Part shown: piece after piece, positions 1 through 13,054 of the stretch
Numbering within the stretch: position 1 is the stretch's first letter
Layout of the letters: every line of letters begins with the position of its first letter
Source: Pholis gunnellus
Lineage: Eukaryota; Chordata; Actinopteri; Perciformes; Pholidae
Direction of reading: 5' to 3'
Assembly: GCA_910591455.2 (NCBI GenBank)
Contig: OU342814.1
Coordinates: forward strand, 19,586,768 to 19,650,767
DNA: 64,000 nt
Program-made: the position numbers and the translations under genes
Notes under the pieces: model-generated
Told to the model about the DNA's origin: nothing
Database searches by the model: none
The model's input: only the letters and a program-made list of their open reading frames with translations

Positions 1-766
1 GCTGATTTTTCTGCGATCCCCAACCAAGCTGCTTATGGTTCCTTTTGCCAATGAGGGGCCTTAAAAAGAAGCAAATTACAAATGTGAAATATTCTGTTTA
101 AGTATTATGTAATCATGTCTTAATATGTGAGCTTTACTTTCCAAAACAAACCAAATGACTTGTTACATGTATGATTCACAAGAACTTTTTGATTCAGGCA
201 ACTGAAGCGTTGTTCATTTTGGAGAAATGTAGCCGATGAAGCCGCTGTTGTGTGTTGGTAGCAGATGGAAACAGCTCTCTCAGCTTCAAAGTTCTAGGCT
301 TTGTTGACCCATCTCGATCCCATACTTGAATTATTTTCACCCTTGAACACAAGAGGTCTTTTTTGGATAACAAACTTTGCATGTGTTTGATGATTAACAG
401 AGTACAGATAAAGCTAATTAGCTGCAAGGAACCTAACATGATACAGGTGCATTTTAAAATGTACAGATAAATATTGTTTCATTAATACATCAATGCAAAT
501 ACAGGAGAAAAATGTAAGAAATAAAACTAATGGTCTATTTACATGTAAAGGGATTTTATTCCCTGCTCTGTGCTGTATGCCTGTAAATCAAGGAAAATAT
601 GAATAATTCACAGTCTAAAGAATGTGTATAAAAGATGTGACATAAATGAGATGCTGCATGAAAGCCAAGTGGTTTTCTCAGTTTGTCTTTACATCATATC
701 AAAATAAAGATCACAGATATAGATGAACTCCAGAGTTAAATTGACAAATTGAGAAGTCAAACTTAC

Positions 767-874
767 AGCCGAGTGTCTGCTGAGCAGCAGGGGTCGGGGT
801 CGGGGGCGAGGACTGTGCTAAGGTCCCGTACTGAGCAAAGAAAGAGACGAATGCGTAGTCAGAATCAACCTGGA
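767..874 (-). CDS. Candidate isolated internal exon, unknown gene
   Basis: On the minus strand a pyrimidine-containing acceptor ending CTGCAG at 875-880 is followed by 108 bases open in only one frame, then a donor reading T|GTAAGTTTG at 766. The exon would be phase 1 to phase 1, so it is symmetric at 36 codons. The translation has a hydrophobic start (DYAFVSFFAQYG) and a Pro/Thr/Gln-rich end (PPTPTPAAQQ). I do not recognise the protein. No partner exon was found within several kilobases, so it may belong to a gene extending past position 1 or may be a chance splice pair. The good donor and the blocked alternative frames are the only support. Confidence 0.28.
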
Positions 875-3800
875 CTGCAGAGTTAAATAACAATCTACAT
901 ATCTAAATCCATTTACTACTCTGCACACATATTTAGATTTTGAACGTGTTTTTCTTCGTCTCATGCAACCATTTGTTTTAGTTATTGTTGCTACGAAACA
1001 AAAGTCACACTTGAAACGTGTGCGAGTAAAGTAATCCATCATAGGGAACATCATGCCCAACTTCACTTTGTCAAGGTTACTTCACTGTTGCGTGTGCTGA
1101 TGTGAAAACTCTGCAGATCTTATGGTGCGTGAAGGTACTGCCGGGTCAAACATATAAACAGATACAAAAACAATCATGAAATCCTCAAATGATGAGCCGT
1201 GAGGAACAAACATGGATGTCGTGATGAATACGAGATGCATCTGTCTGCGTCTCTCTAGCTTTTGTTTTGCTGGCTACCATTTACAAACTTCTTTTTATTT
1301 TTTCAACTTGGAAGTCCTTCTCGTGGAGACGCGGCTCTCATTAAGGATGACTGATGATGGCTGCCCACGCTTTGTCTGCATTTTTGGAGCTTCTACTTTC
1401 TGCCGTGGCAGACTGACTCATTAACTTTGCTGCGGTCTCCAGCACTGTCAGACTTCAAACTGTAACGTTGCAGCAAAGACCAGAAATGTGAAGTATTGAT
1501 GCTGTGAGATGCTCTGGATACAACCAGGCCTGTAGTCAAGATCACCCACTTCAATTTACTTTCAGCCAATACTGAGAAGCAGCAAACTAAATGGTATCCA
1601 TGACTTACTGTCAGTGCCAAACTGAGACGCCACCTGTTCTTTGTAATATAAGGCTCATATCTGAAACTAAACCTCAGCTTACTGATCACTTCAGTCACAT
1701 CAGAGCGTTGTGCCATTCTGTAATAGAAGCGGGTCTACTTCACAATTTATGGACATGTCGGACGCTATATAATCAGCAGATCAGTTTTAGATATTGCAGA
1801 AATGGACAGAGTGAGCTGCAGGTGACAGGCTCTACTTTGGTTTATGCAAACCTTCCAACATGTCATCAACCACTTCACACCTTTTACTTTGCAGTGCTAT
1901 GGGGGGGGGGAAAAAAAGCAGGACGGCTTGAATAGTCGCGGTTGCAAATGTCTTTTCCCCGTTAGATACAAGTAGATATTCTGAGGATGAGGTCCAGCTT
2001 TCTATGGCTCCCATCAGAATGCTCATTTCATGTCCGTACCTTCACCCGCTGATGACCACAATGCTTCAGGGCAGCATACTGTCGTTTCCCTCTACATGAC
2101 CTCCATTCCCATCAGCTTTCATCCATTAAGAGTGTCCATCATACTCCAGGGAGCTGTGAGGTGCGTAACGTTGGAGCGGACAGACACACCCTCACAAAAC
2201 CGTTGCTGTTGAATGCTGTTAAAACTGTCAAATAAATCTTAATTGTCAAATGTCATTGACTTTATTTCAACTGGTCTGTAAGCAGATATTTGATGAAACA
2301 CATCAACACATGGATGATCCTGTAACACCTTTAAGGATCCAAGTCCTGACCTGAGAGCTCTTCTGCTGATGCATCTCTTTCACTTTGTGTTCAATTTCAC
2401 AACATCTTATTTGAATAGAATGCTTGATTCAAAGACTGTCTTCACCTGCAAACAACAGCGCCGGACATTTGTTATCTGATATTTTATGTGACCTTTTTTA
2501 ATAGGACACATTTCCACGACTCCATCAAACACAAAACCGTATAAGCAACCTCATGTTCTAGATGTAAAAAAAAAAAAAATGTGGCGACCTGATTGTCGAT
2601 GTAACACGTTAACACATTACACATGCATGACTAGATGTATCCATATCTTAATTAAGATCTTGTTATCAAACCCTTGAAACCGTAAGATGGGGAGAGAAAC
2701 GTCAGTTTGTCAGATGGTGAACTGAATGAGTCAGACAGAATTACGTCTCATCCAAACTTCCAACATATGTTGAAATAAATAACTACTTACAAGTGAAAGG
2801 GATAATAACTAAATGTTCTTCCTCAGCATGTGACAAACTTGAATTTTGAATTTTCCATGGACTAATAACTCTGTTTTATTTCCCGTTCAGTTAACTAATA
2901 CCTTGAGATGAACTGCAATGCTTTGCAGTATTGATATTTAGTCATTCATCCCAATGCAATTGTGTGTAGAATGAGCTCAGTGTCCTCCGTATGTACATTT
3001 ACACCTATGTGTACGTTTCCAGGGCTGTAACATCAGTCTGACAAAGGTTTCATAAGGACCCCGTCCACTCGTAATCCTCAAAGCTTTCTGGACTTCCAGT
3101 ACAATGTGACGACTTTTTACTACTTTCTCTGAGCTGAAGCGAACTTCAGGCAGGCCGGTAGAAGCTGCAGGAATAATCTCAGAACACACACTTAAAGTGC
3201 ACCCACGCATACCTTTCTCCTGACATCGGAGCACTTGTGGTGAATATTGGATGGAGAGATGGGGGAGGCTTTTTGGGGAAGAGCTCTGAGACAGAGTGGT
3301 GGGAGTGGCTGTGAGCTGGGAGAGATGAATGAAGCCAGGGGGAAATGAAATGTGACAGAGGCTCTCTCTTTGCTAAAGTCGATCGAGTTCTGCTGAATTC
3401 GACGACGTCAGGTTCAGGACAGTATGTGGCTGATTAACACAGACAGACAGAGCTTCACAGTAGTCACAAATGAAAGTAATTGAGGGTGTCGCATACATTT
3501 CCTCCGTAGCAATACTTGGAGGTCGTTGTTATAAAATGGATAATCCAATTAAGAAATTAGACGTTTTCTACATGTTAAGACATTTCAGACTTGCAAACGC
3601 TGAAGACATCAGTAATGTTAACTAGGAGCCCTACTGCGATCATTTCAGGGCTCCTCTGTGTTCTTAATCCTGTGCAAATCTGCAATCAAAATTCCATTTC
3701 AAATCATCTACAAGATTTTACCAAACACAGAGGTCGTCTGATGATATGAGTCCTGTTTGAAGCAGCATTAAGGCTGGATTACTGGCCCCAGAGTTTCAGA

Positions 3801-5022
3801 GAGGGCGAATAGGATTACATTTTTGGTGCCTCAACAGCTTCCGACAAAGGTTTAGGTTTGTCCACATTAATCAGTTTAGTGTGGGAACATTTTGACCTTA
3901 TACGACCCCTAATCGAGCCCGTGCACGGTTCAGTTGTTGATTACGATGTTGGAACTTCTTCCTCAGCCACATCTATTCGGCAAATATTTGGGAAACTTGA
4001 CTGCACTTAATTAATAATACTGTTTATTAAAATGTGTAAATAACTAATCTCCTTAGTGTGCGTGAATAAATCACCATGCAGAGTAAAGTGCACTATCCAA
4101 ATTTGGACCCGACAGCCAACAGGTTGAGCGAAGCGAGCCGAGCTTCACGTCTGTTTGTGGACCTAATCGGACCATCTTTGGACACATTTTACTCCAGTGC
4201 CTTTTCGTGAGAACCTGGATTAAAGCAGGACATTGTCTCTCCTCTTCCTGGATATCAGGACGGCAACTAGAAGAAGCCGAGCCAAGGTCCGTGTGTCGTG
4301 GGTTCGGGCGTGTGCATGCGTGTCCCGTGAGCGAGAGAGAGAGGCAGTGTGCTGTGTGTAATCTGCTGCAGAGTGCAGTTGTAGTGTAGTCGTGTGAGTG
4401 GCCTTATTGTTAACAATATTAGCCTCAGTTATGTGTGTGTGTGTGTGCAAAGTGTGTAGCCTAGTTGCTTTGGCTGCTGTTGTGTCGATCGTGTTTATTA
4501 TTATTGACTGACTTCTCTATTAAAACGACTATTTTATTTTGTTGCGCTGCACACAGATACACAATTACCCTTCTGCTCTATTTCTGACAAAGTAGCTGTA
4601 GTATTAAACTGCACTCGCTATTACCATCTTTAGTATTACACATGAAGACAGCTGTATTAGACTTTTTAAGGTCAGTCCACGTAAACAACCGATTAAATGT
4701 GATTCCAGAACAATCAACGGTTAGAAAAATGGATTCAAAACACACACAAACACACTATGATGAACCAATTAAATGTCGTTCTGCTCGTACAGATTTGAAA
4801 GATTGAATCATGACATACAAACCGCACGCTGATACTTTATCAATAAGCCAATTTAGTGCGGCCTGGTTGTATGACAGCTCTCAAGGCTTTTAAATATGTT
4901 AATAATTGCTCTTACACACACATTCAGACACGTGGACACTCGCAGACATTTCATCAATAAATCATTTTAATGTGGCTGATTTGTCTGTAGTCGAAGATTT
5001 GACAGGCGATACTCTGTCACGA

Positions 5023-5028
<6 letters not shown>

Positions 5029-5058
<30 letters not shown>
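5029..5058. repeat. (AC)15 microsatellite
   Basis: A pure AC dinucleotide tract, followed after a short break by more CA-rich sequence to about 5,080. It has no coding meaning. The His/Thr-rich and Cys/Val-rich open frames across it are artefacts of the repeat. Confidence 0.95.
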
Positions 5059-5059
<1 letters not shown>

Positions 5060-6718
5060 ATATCACACGCACACACACTCTGCCAGCCCATTCAGTGCAG
5101 CCAAATTCCAGGCCTGGTTGGTGGAAGAGACACAACCATCTGGACCTGGATTCACTGCCGTCCCACATTCAGCTCTTACCGCCAATTTCACCGTCTGAGA
5201 GTATGAATAATTCAGAGCTGTAAAGGGCTGCTAATGAATGGAGGAGATCTCCCTTCTTGAAAAGAAGTGAACAAAAACGATGCACCAAGACTTCAGTGAA
5301 GGGTGCTTTATTGGAAGAACTGTCTTTCCCCTCAGTAGGATCTTGTTTTTCCAACATGGAAATAAGTAAAGTAGTGACATACTTGTCTTTTATCGATAGC
5401 ATCATTTGTTTTCTTTAAAGCAGAGAGGAGATCCATCGTTTCGGGCGATGACTGTTTGAATGACAGCTGGCAACTCTCCTGCGAGGGAACAATTTGAGTC
5501 AAACCACTGGCATTGTTTTTCAAAAAATGTCAAAAGTATTTGGGTTCTGATGGGATTGTCAAGCACCTCTTCCTTCATCTCTGCTGTGAGGCAGCCCTTT
5601 AGAGAGCAGCACAGAAACAGCACTGCTGCGGCGGCTGTTCAGTGCCACTTAGGCAGCTCGCACGGCCTGTTTTCTCCTGTACTGTGGTTTTTGTTTCACC
5701 GTGTGACAAAAATGTCCTTTGAGCTGTGGCACCAAAGAACAGCATTGGGACACCTAAAAATGGAAGTTTCTATCTGTATGGCTCTTTTAGGGACGCGTCT
5801 CTAGATCCACATTCCCAAATAAAGAATGCGGTAACAGGTCAGCGAGGCCTGTTGCGTAATAAAAGCTTCTCTAATTGCAGCTGAGAAGTCTTTTGCTGTC
5901 TTCTTTTCGTTTGAATTTTGAGGACAAGTCAGCCCTCTGTATCCCATAACCAATGGTACGCCGCTTACAGCAGGAAATTATAAACTTTTCTGATTCCAAT
6001 CCGATTGTTGAACGTAGTTTCTGGTCGCATCTTTTAAACATCAGTATCAGGACCTTCAGATCCGACTACATGACGTTTGTGTCTTTCACTGTGCCAAACT
6101 ATGTGAGCACTGTGTCATCATTTCCTGCCGTTACACTACACGTCGAACCCAGAACGACCACAGTTTATTTTACAAACTGTATTGTATGCAAAAGTGATTT
6201 ATCTTGAGAGGCAAAAGGCAGACTTCTAGGATGATGAATGTCAATAACAATGGTGACCAAAGTGTAACGGAGCATTGACGTTGTCTGTGCCAACTTACAC
6301 AGACCTAGTGCAGTCAGAATGTATTATGTACATCATATATATTCACGTGCAGTGACATGTTTTCTCTTGTGCTGTTTCTGTACTCCAGAAATGAAACTTT
6401 TATATTGTCCTAAAGTTGGAAACTGTGTTTAAAAAGGGCTCCTAGTTCTGCACTGTTAACCCCCTATTTATGTGAACACCTCCAAGCTCCTTTAAAGCTA
6501 CTTTCATCTTGTGTGTTTTCTGGCTTCATCCTGTTACTGCCTGCTGCTGTGAAAATCCAGTTTCAGCGGGTTAACGTCCCTGTGTGAAGATAAAAGGTAT
6601 TTAAAGGACATTGAGGTTTTGGGGCAATTTGGTCCAGATGGGAGCTTTGGCTGTTTGTCGGCTTCTTTTAATACACCCTGATGAGTGTGTTAAGGCACGT
6701 GTGCTTTGTGTGTGTATG

Positions 6719-6803
6719 AGAATGAGAACTGTTTATTGCCAAGTACGTTACCCATACAAGGAATTTGGCTAGGTGAATGGTGCATAACAATAAACACGTT
6801 GCA
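6719..6803 (+). repeat. Teleost interspersed-repeat fragment
   Basis: The segment carries a phrase of the type 'ctgtttattgccaagta', then 'acaaggaattt', then 'acaataaacac'. I associate this with a common fish retroposon tail found in many teleost genomes. Only about 85 bp are recognisable and no coding part is attached. The family name is not certain from sequence alone. Confidence 0.45.
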
Positions 6804-8835
6804 ATAGTATGAGACATAATTTAAAATTAGAAAATGTACAATAAAATATGGTAAAAATGAACGATGTTTGCAAAACCTCTTCATGCTTTGTTCTAATCAA
6901 ATTTGGTGCCAGATGCATAAAGTTGAGGCAGGTCTGATTTATTGTTGTACAATTACCCGTCTTAGACGAAGTTTGACTATTTAAGCAACCCGTTAATTGA
7001 AATGATTAAGGAATACTGAGATGTAAACTGTCGTAATGTCAGTGGTCTAAACAGAAGATACACTTGGGAATAGCTTCATTTAGTAATGGAAGAAAACTTC
7101 AAATCTTTGCAAATTCATTTTCATAGACATTAAAGACAAAGACAGGAAATGAAAGAACAAATGTTTTGCTGTGAAATCGTCGATTTCTTCATTTTAATAA
7201 CCGGTTTTAACTCCTTAACTACAAAGCGGGGCGACTATCCGTTCTCCTGTGAGGGATAAAGACGATCTTAGATGAGAATAGATTAAAATTAAATATAATT
7301 TAAGAAATGGCTTTCTGCTTCTGCAACTATTATCATTTGGATTGTGTTTGAAGAGTTCCACATCAGAGCCGCTGTGATGTCCTCTTTTTTCAATGTATGT
7401 GTCGTGGGTAAAGAACCTTTTGTGACAAACCTGCTAAGCTATAAATAAATCTGTGACGCAGGCGTTCAGTGTATCAAATGTACCTTCAAATGCCTCCGTG
7501 GTGTTACTCCCTTCTCCTAAATCTTTTAGACATTGTGCTTCTATGCAAATAACGGCCTCCTTTCTTCCCCTCAACATGTTGCAATGACACACACGGGCTA
7601 CCTGTGGAAAAGACGAACTTCAAAGACTTGAAAGCACATTAAGTTGAACAAGATTTAAGTTTATTCTAAATGTGAATGGCACATGTATCTCCAGGAAATT
7701 AAGCTCAATCCCACCGTTATGTTTTAACGAGAGGTGAAATAAGAGAAGAATGAAGGACCCGGGGGCCTGAAACACATGAGTGTCTCCCCCTGCTGAGTGT
7801 ATTTAAACGTTTCATAATAGAACATTTCAATCATCCCTGTGCACATAATTATATTGCAGTCACATATTTTGTGCTCTGTGCCATCACGGCTCATGGTAAC
7901 CACCCACTTCTTCACTTTGTTCTGGTTCCTGAGGAAAAAAGCCAGATGAGCAGGAAATGGAAAACAGCCTCAAAATATGACATTATTATGGATCATATAA
8001 AGTAGAGGAACTGAAATTAAAATCTGGGTTTTGCAGATGACCAACACCTACTCGGGGATAACCCTGTGATGCAGCAGGCAAAAGGTTGTTGTTGTTGTTT
8101 TCTACCCTCCTACGGCTTTCCACAAAACTTAAATCTAACAATAATCCTCTCAAGCAGAACTTGGTCCCTGTAGCTGTTGTATCTATCTGCATACTTATAT
8201 AACAATTAGCCATAACTCAAGCCTCGCTCTATCATCCCTACATTTGTTTTTAAACTCTGAACTCATTCTTTTTGGTGAATATGATTGAGCTTGCATTTGA
8301 TTAATAGGATTTACTTGCACAGGACATTTGCTTTTGTTGGGTGTGGTTTTACATTATATCTCCAATACACTCTCATATTGATCTTGATCTGAGTTTGCGT
8401 TGTTGCTCTTATTCCTTATTTTATATGATTAATTATCTGCCTGCAGTCTGTCTACTGGTACTGATTTAAGAGAAGTGGGTTCATGACAGAGTATCCATGA
8501 CCGTAAAAAAAAATGTAAACATTAAATTGTCGGAAGTAACTCTGGCTGGCACCCTAATAATATATAGGCGATCCGGTGCACCGCAAATCAATTGTTTTCC
8601 TTAATTTCCTTAATTAACTAACATTAAAGCTATTAATTCTCCCAGCAAGTCGATACTTAATTCCCCAGATCCACTTTGTTTGAACGAATCCAACAGAATC
8701 CAATCAAGTTGCAGGAGAAAACAAAGAACTGTTACGTTACTGAGCAGTAGTTGGGGCCACTTTCGTTGCTGTTAAAACAGCATTGTACTTGACAAAGAAC
8801 CCATTTGACTTGTTTAGGGCTCGATACTCAAATTC

Positions 8836-8931
8836 TAGGCTTGACTTGGGGCTTGACTTGGGAAATGAGTGCAAAGACTTGAGACTTAATTGTGACTTGT
8901 AACACAATGACTATGTCCCACCTCCGGCTCT
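8836..8931 (+). repeat. CTTGACTTGGG-type interspersed repeat
   Basis: Short tandem variants of 'cttgacttggg' run into 'gtgacttgtaacacaatgac' and 'gtcccacctc'. This is the signature of a widespread non-coding fish repeat, probably a non-autonomous DNA transposon end. No terminal inverted repeat partner was located. Confidence 0.4.
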
Positions 8932-11067
8932 GAGTAATGAACTGAAAACAAATATATGAATGAAATGTATGCTGAACTCCACACGTACACATCCTTGTTC
9001 CCGTTCGTGTGGATTGTGCACAGAATGGCCGGGTTATTCAGACAGCACAAAAGGCCCAGCTGTGTGGGAAGTGATTACTAAAATTGCCTCATGGCAGCCT
9101 CTCCATCATTCACCGAATACATGCCTGCTTTTCTTTTCTCTCCATCCTCCGAAAGAGTTCCTGAGCTGAAAGAAAAATAGAACAAGAAAGATTCAGGTGT
9201 GGATGGATGTGTCCTTAGTCAAACCTTCTCTGCCATCCTTGATAACCCTCATCCTCTTGTCTCATGTGTTTTTTTTGGTTTTGTAAACTCTCCTTCCCCT
9301 GATTGATTTTTTTTGTACCCCACCTTCCTTGTATCTTCTCCCCATTTACCCTCTGTGGCTGTCATTCTCTCTCCCCCTCCATTGTATGGTGATTATGATG
9401 CTCCCTCCTAATGATGTTTTTGGATTAAAGTCTTTCTGACACGCGTATAGCTTCTGCATTCTGCTGCATGGAAGGTTTCTGGCAGCAATAATGTGACACA
9501 GAGGCAGAAAAATGCAGACTGCAGCTGTTTCAAAACCCCATAATCATACCTTAGTAATCACAGAACCACATGCAAATATGTCCTCCTGCCACCGACAGTC
9601 TCCGTAATTACAGTAGGTGTGTGCTCGATGTCTCAGCTTCATTACTCTGCAGTTTAATCTTCAAGCTGTAGTGTGAAACAGCCTTCATCCTGCCACTTGT
9701 CACTCCTTTTAATTAACTGTCAAATGAAATGTGTGATCATATAGTATTGAAACCGTTAACATTGTACCAAGATCAGATGAGATATGCATTCTTGTTTTTC
9801 TGGTATTCAACATCATCAATACTGGTATTCTTACTTAACCGCTCTCTTATTTACCACCTCTGGGATCACATGACTACTTATATTCCTGCCTTGTTAGTCT
9901 TGATTTCAGCGACTTCACACCATCAACAAAACAAGTAAAAGACCCCGGTTGTACAAAAGTATAGAATTTTCCTTTAATTCCTGTCTGCTGTACATTGTTT
10001 AGTTTTTCCCCTCATCTCTTCTTCAGAGTCAGCCATGTTGTTTGCTACTTGCTGGTCTCACTTCAGCTCCACTCATGCCGCCTTCTGTTTTGTCTCAATT
10101 TCGATTTTCTGGCTCCATGACCCGACAGAGACGGTGGTCAGTGGTGACCCCCCAGGCTTCACGACATCCCTTCAGAAAGTGGCAGGTGACATCAGCACAG
10201 CATCTGTGTTCCCAATGTCAGTGGAAGCTCTGCCTCAGTCACTACACTCTAGCTGTGTTCACAGACTGACAATGCACAATATGCAGTATAGTATTAAACT
10301 ACCTTAATGTAAAAGTGTTGCATATTGCAACTTTAAATATTGTCACAGTTGCTTGTGCCCCTTCAGCTCGTCTCTGCACACATTCAACATGTTTGGAGCG
10401 ATCAGGATTAGCTAATGTTTTTTCTTTTACCCCCATAATATGACATTTTCATGACAATTATAAGACATACTATACAGACAACCAAGCCATTTTCTTAAAT
10501 ACTAAACTATGACATTGATACCATATGACATACTATTATGACAGAACCATCACATTTTTTAGTTTTCTTCAGAACTGAAGTGATCCACTGAAAGTTGTCC
10601 GTATACATCGGTGGGTATTTTGGTCACTTGACGCGAACAATCAAATGCCACACTATGACTGTCTTCCGTCTGAAAATGTGCACCCTTATCCCCATATTCA
10701 AAGTCTCGCCTTCCAGTTTGGCCGATCAGAACAACTAATAACGCTTCTGACTTCCAGCGTGGTCGGGCAACACTTTGTGCAAACTAGTTCTGAGAGTTTG
10801 GCCCTCACACAAAACAGTCAGTACTGTATTGTAGTCATACAACTCAATTCAGTAAATCACTAGTTTGAAGTTAACTTGTAGCTACTAAGGACTTAACACA
10901 AACTGTGATGGAAATATCTGGTTTAACACACTCCAGGGTCCTAAACATTATTCTTTGTGTTGAGCTCCAACCTGACCTCTCTGGTCAACACTTCTTTCTC
11001 TTGGTTTAATGATTTTCCTTGAACACTTTTCAATACTTCTTTTCTGAAATACATTTTCTTTATTTGT

Positions 11068-11197
<130 letters not shown>

Positions 11198-11549
11198 GGG
11201 GCTCTCGCTGTCAGCAACAGCTCTCCTCACGTCTACGCAGTAAGTGTTCTTAACGGCAGTATCACAACAGACAAAAGATAAGCCGAACTGCTACTACTTG
11301 ATTTGATTATCAATTATAATTAGGGAATAACATATAGTAGTACATTACAACAATCTTAAGAGCATAAATAAATGCAACTTATCTTGCAATAAAAAACATG
11401 AAACAAAGAAAAACTGCTTTGTATTTTTATTTGGGAAATGACAAATAAGACCTATAGAACAAAAGGTATAAAAACATAATGGAATGACAGAAGTATGCAG
11501 TGAAAATACAGAAAAGTGCACAGTTTCACAAAATTAGGAAATAAACAAA

Positions 11550-13054
11550 CTTTTTATTTTTTTACTCGGGCAGGTTTAACAAGATTTTCCTGTGCAAAGA
11601 AAGCTACTCAGCAGTCCTTCAGCTAGAACAGAATGATCTAAAGATCAACATCCAGCAGTCCTAAAGCCTTTGCTTTTAGCAGTCGGGTGAAGGTGTTTCA
11701 GTAACAACTACACAGTAGAACCGTTGGTGATTTTATCCTGCATTATCTGGCTGAAGTGTAAAATCACAAGTTTGTTCGAGGGAAGAGATAAAGTGCAGGA
11801 CTTTAGTGAGAAGTGGATGTTTCACAGAGGAACACAAAGTAAACTGCAGAGACATTGAACATCTGAACCATTAAGTTGCTGAGAACAATGTAAGACATTT
11901 AGCAGCTTTGTTAGAAAATAAATCAGTCAGAGATAACAGAGGTTTGAATAATGACACTTATTTGCAGTGGTGTATAGTAACGAAGTAGAAATACTTCGTT
12001 ACTGTACTTAAGTCGTTTTTTTGGATATCTGTACTTTACTATTTATACTTCTGTTGACTTTTACTTTTACTTCACTACATTTTGCAAAGAAAACTGATAC
12101 TTTGACTCCGATACATTTCCCCTGAAACCTTCGTTACTCGCTACAAAATAAAATCTATCTTTAGAAAAAAAATGAATCATGAGACCAACGTCAGGGACTG
12201 TGGTGGAACACAGACTGCAAGCAAGCAGGTTTGGCGAATCAGTGGACCTAGCTTGCAAGTTAAATTCTTGGTTAATCACGTTAATGCGCAACTGCAAACA
12301 AGTGCTCTCAAAGCCGCGGTGTTTTGATTCCCAGTGAAAAAAGCATATTTTGAGTATAAAGTGTAGAAGATATACGAATGTAGAGTGCTTACTATCTAAC
12401 GGAGTATATGTAGTGACTCTGGAGTCATTTGATGATAAATGTGGACAAAATAGCATCTACCAGACACAAGTTGATTAAATTATTTAGCAGTATTGGGAAG
12501 GAATGGTTCAACATTGTGGGAGAAGATCGATACCACTCATGTTTGTGCATTAAGACTGGAAGCAAGGGGCAACTGCTAGCCTGGCTCAGATACTACAAAG
12601 AAGTAGACGGCAGATGTATAAACTGTTGCATGAAATAGTTTCAGCACGTTCTTCCCCCTAAAACCACCAACTGCTGTTCCATTTGTGTTTGTGGATCGAT
12701 TAAGCAAACACAAACACAACATGTTAGTGAGCTGTAGCTGACTGCTTCCAGTCTTCATGCTGAACTCAGCTGAAGGCCTCTTGGACGCCGCTCTGCACTG
12801 AGCCCACAAATACACAACTCTACTTGTCCAAAATGTTAAACTTTAACTGCCATCTTTCCACATAACCAGCTGTATATTAGTGACTTTGCTATATTCTGAA
12901 ATTATAGTATTTTACTCATAAAATAGATTTTTAGATTAAATAACACAACTAAGTTAAGTTTGGGGATTTTTCAATCACCGTAACACAGAATAAGACTTAT
13001 AAGCAGCTACACGCCTCCTTCATTTAGTTAAAGTGTTTACAAAAACAAAGATGA
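11550..13054 (-). other. kif20b: Probable kif20b 3' UTR and flank
   Basis: Downstream of the kif20b TAA (13,055-13,057) there is no further coding sequence. Minus-strand AATAAA hexamers occur near 11,551-11,558 and again near 11,417-11,424, giving a possible 3' UTR of about 1.5 kb. A MITE-like repeat sits inside this interval (11,968-12,150). An earlier non-canonical poly(A) signal cannot be excluded, so the true end is uncertain. Confidence 0.35.
11968..12150 (+). mobile_element. hAT-like MITE fragment
   Basis: The segment opens with a CAGTGGTGTA-like terminus and continues with the repeated phrases 'gtactttac', 'tacttctgttgactttta' and 'cttcactacattttgc'. This is the familiar profile of a non-autonomous fish DNA transposon of the hAT superfamily. 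I see only one terminus; the opposite inverted end (TACACCACTG) was not found, so this copy is truncated or its other end has decayed. It has no coding capacity. Confidence 0.6.

Larger units (their letters stand above)
1..10940. other. Intergenic region, no recognisable gene
   Basis: This stretch is AT-rich and broken by stops in all frames. I recognise no protein family in it. The open frames present are short (at most 114 codons), overlap each other on both strands and lack conserved motifs. It contains one exon-like block (767-874), an AC microsatellite near 5,029 and at least two fish interspersed-repeat fragments (near 6,720 and 8,840), listed separately. A plus-strand AATAAA at about 2,231 has no convincing gene before it. 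The stretch lies downstream of the 3' end of the kif20b gene. Distal exons or regulatory DNA of a neighbouring gene could be hidden here, because short exons cannot be excluded by eye. Confidence 0.6.

Noticed and set aside
5460..5804. 114-codon plus-strand frame
   Set aside because: Overlapped on the opposite strand by several frames, no motif, no splice or promoter support; expected by chance.
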